Origin: Saccharina japonica
Taxonomy: Eukaryota; Sar; Phaeophyceae; Laminariales; Laminariaceae
Direction: 5' to 3'
Assembly: GCA_008828725.1 (NCBI GenBank)
Contig: MEHQ01000605.1
Location: forward strand, 429,673-493,672
DNA length: 64,000 nucleotides
Made by a program: the position numbers and the translations under genes
In this document: positions 63,610 through 64,000 of the stretch, one piece after another
How the letters are laid out: the number at the start of each line of letters is the position of its first letter
Numbering within the stretch: position 1 is the first letter of the stretch
The notes under the pieces: model-generated
What the model was told of the DNA's origin: nothing
The model's database searches: none
What the model saw: the letters and a program-made list of their open reading frames with translations, nothing else

Positions 63610-64000
63610 CCAGAACAGCATATTCCGACACCTTTACGAGGTCAACCCCCCCCGTATTATAAGGGTCGTTCTTATCGAGCAACGTTTTTCCAAAAATTCC
63701 AAATATTTTTTTCGCGCAATTTTTAGGACTTCCATCTTTTCCAAAAATAATTCCCAAATTTTGGAATGCGAAGCCTTCCAAATGTTTTGCCCTCCGTAAA
63801 AAATCCAAATTTCCAAATAAATCCTGTTTTTTCTTGATTTTCCTGGGTTTTTTTGGATTTTTTGTTTTTGGAAAATTTGGAAAAAAAGTTGCTCGATAAG
63901 AACGACCCTAACACACGCGATCGAAGCATCGTACAGAACAGGGTTTTTCGACACCTTTACGAAGTCAAGCCCCCCGTATTATAACACGCGCGATCGAAGC
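63610..64000. repeat. Tandem direct repeat (unit CGACACCTTTACGA..CCCCCCGTATTATAACACGCGATCGAAGC)
   Basis: A block of about 75 bp with CAGAACAG, CGACACCTTTACGA, GTCAA.CCCCCC and CGTATTATAA occurs at 63610 and again at 63936. ACGCGATCGAAGC occurs at 63915 and at the window end. The first unit is split by the foldback element. Confidence 0.85.
63663..63908. mobile_element. Foldback (Harbinger-like) element with TAA target duplication
   Basis: 246 bp. Left arm GGGTCGTTCTTATCGAGCAA, right arm TTGCTCGATAAGAACGACCC. Arms continue imperfectly as TTTTTCCAAAAATTCC. Flanked by TAA on both sides (63660-63662, 63909-63911). The neighbouring repeat unit provides an uninterrupted site. Confidence 0.88.

Noticed and set aside
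63401..63954. ORFs on both strands rich in Phe, Asn and Lys
   Set aside because: They run through the arms of the foldback element and its direct repeats.

Overview
This window is nuclear DNA of an intron-rich eukaryote. Coding sequence is scattered in short exons with GT..AG introns (one apparent GC..AG). The rest is microsatellites, minisatellites, foldback elements and several dispersed repeat families, many ending in long runs of G or C. There are no operons and no bacterial-style long ORFs. The protein types (Tudor-like coiled-coil protein, TPR plus cyclic-nucleotide-binding-domain protein, NCB5OR-type cytochrome b5) together with introns up to 6 kb would suit a stramenopile alga, perhaps a brown alga. 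That assignment is a low-confidence inference; the sequence alone does not prove it.

Layout: (1) 2733-3323, plus strand: the last two exons of a WD40-repeat gene that starts further left. (2) 9990-21430, minus strand: a six-exon gene for a protein of about 1389 residues with two Tudor-like modules at the N-terminus, a long low-complexity middle and coiled coils. (3) 22923-33455, plus strand: a four-exon gene for a protein of about 206 residues with an NCB5OR-type cytochrome b5 domain and an acidic/lysine-rich tail. (4) 37543-63100, minus strand: a gene with at least 21 exons (about 1878 residues in the window, N-terminus outside) with TPR repeats followed by two cyclic-nucleotide-binding-like domains. 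I rebuilt the exons by hand. For genes 2, 3 and 4 every junction keeps the reading phase, and most junctions fall in register within a recognisable fold. Genes 2 and 3 are head to head, about 1.5 kb apart; genes 1/2 and 3/4 converge.

The four genes do not form an obvious pathway. The repeat landscape is the more unusual part. A dispersed family of about 300 bp ends in a C-run and has 5'-truncated copies. A second family has the core GATCTGAGTTACGACT. Three palindromic Tourist/Harbinger-like MITEs have TAA target duplications, and a fourth foldback element (63663-63908) has its own empty site a few bases away. A hAT-like MITE has a near-perfect 8-bp target duplication. Minisatellites are numerous: a 9-bp array has a 126-bp higher-order period, and another array looks as if it grew out of a splice donor. 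There is also a decayed duplicate of a coding exon, a stop codon at the edge of a repeat insertion, and a tRNA-like sequence with Pol III signals inside an intron.
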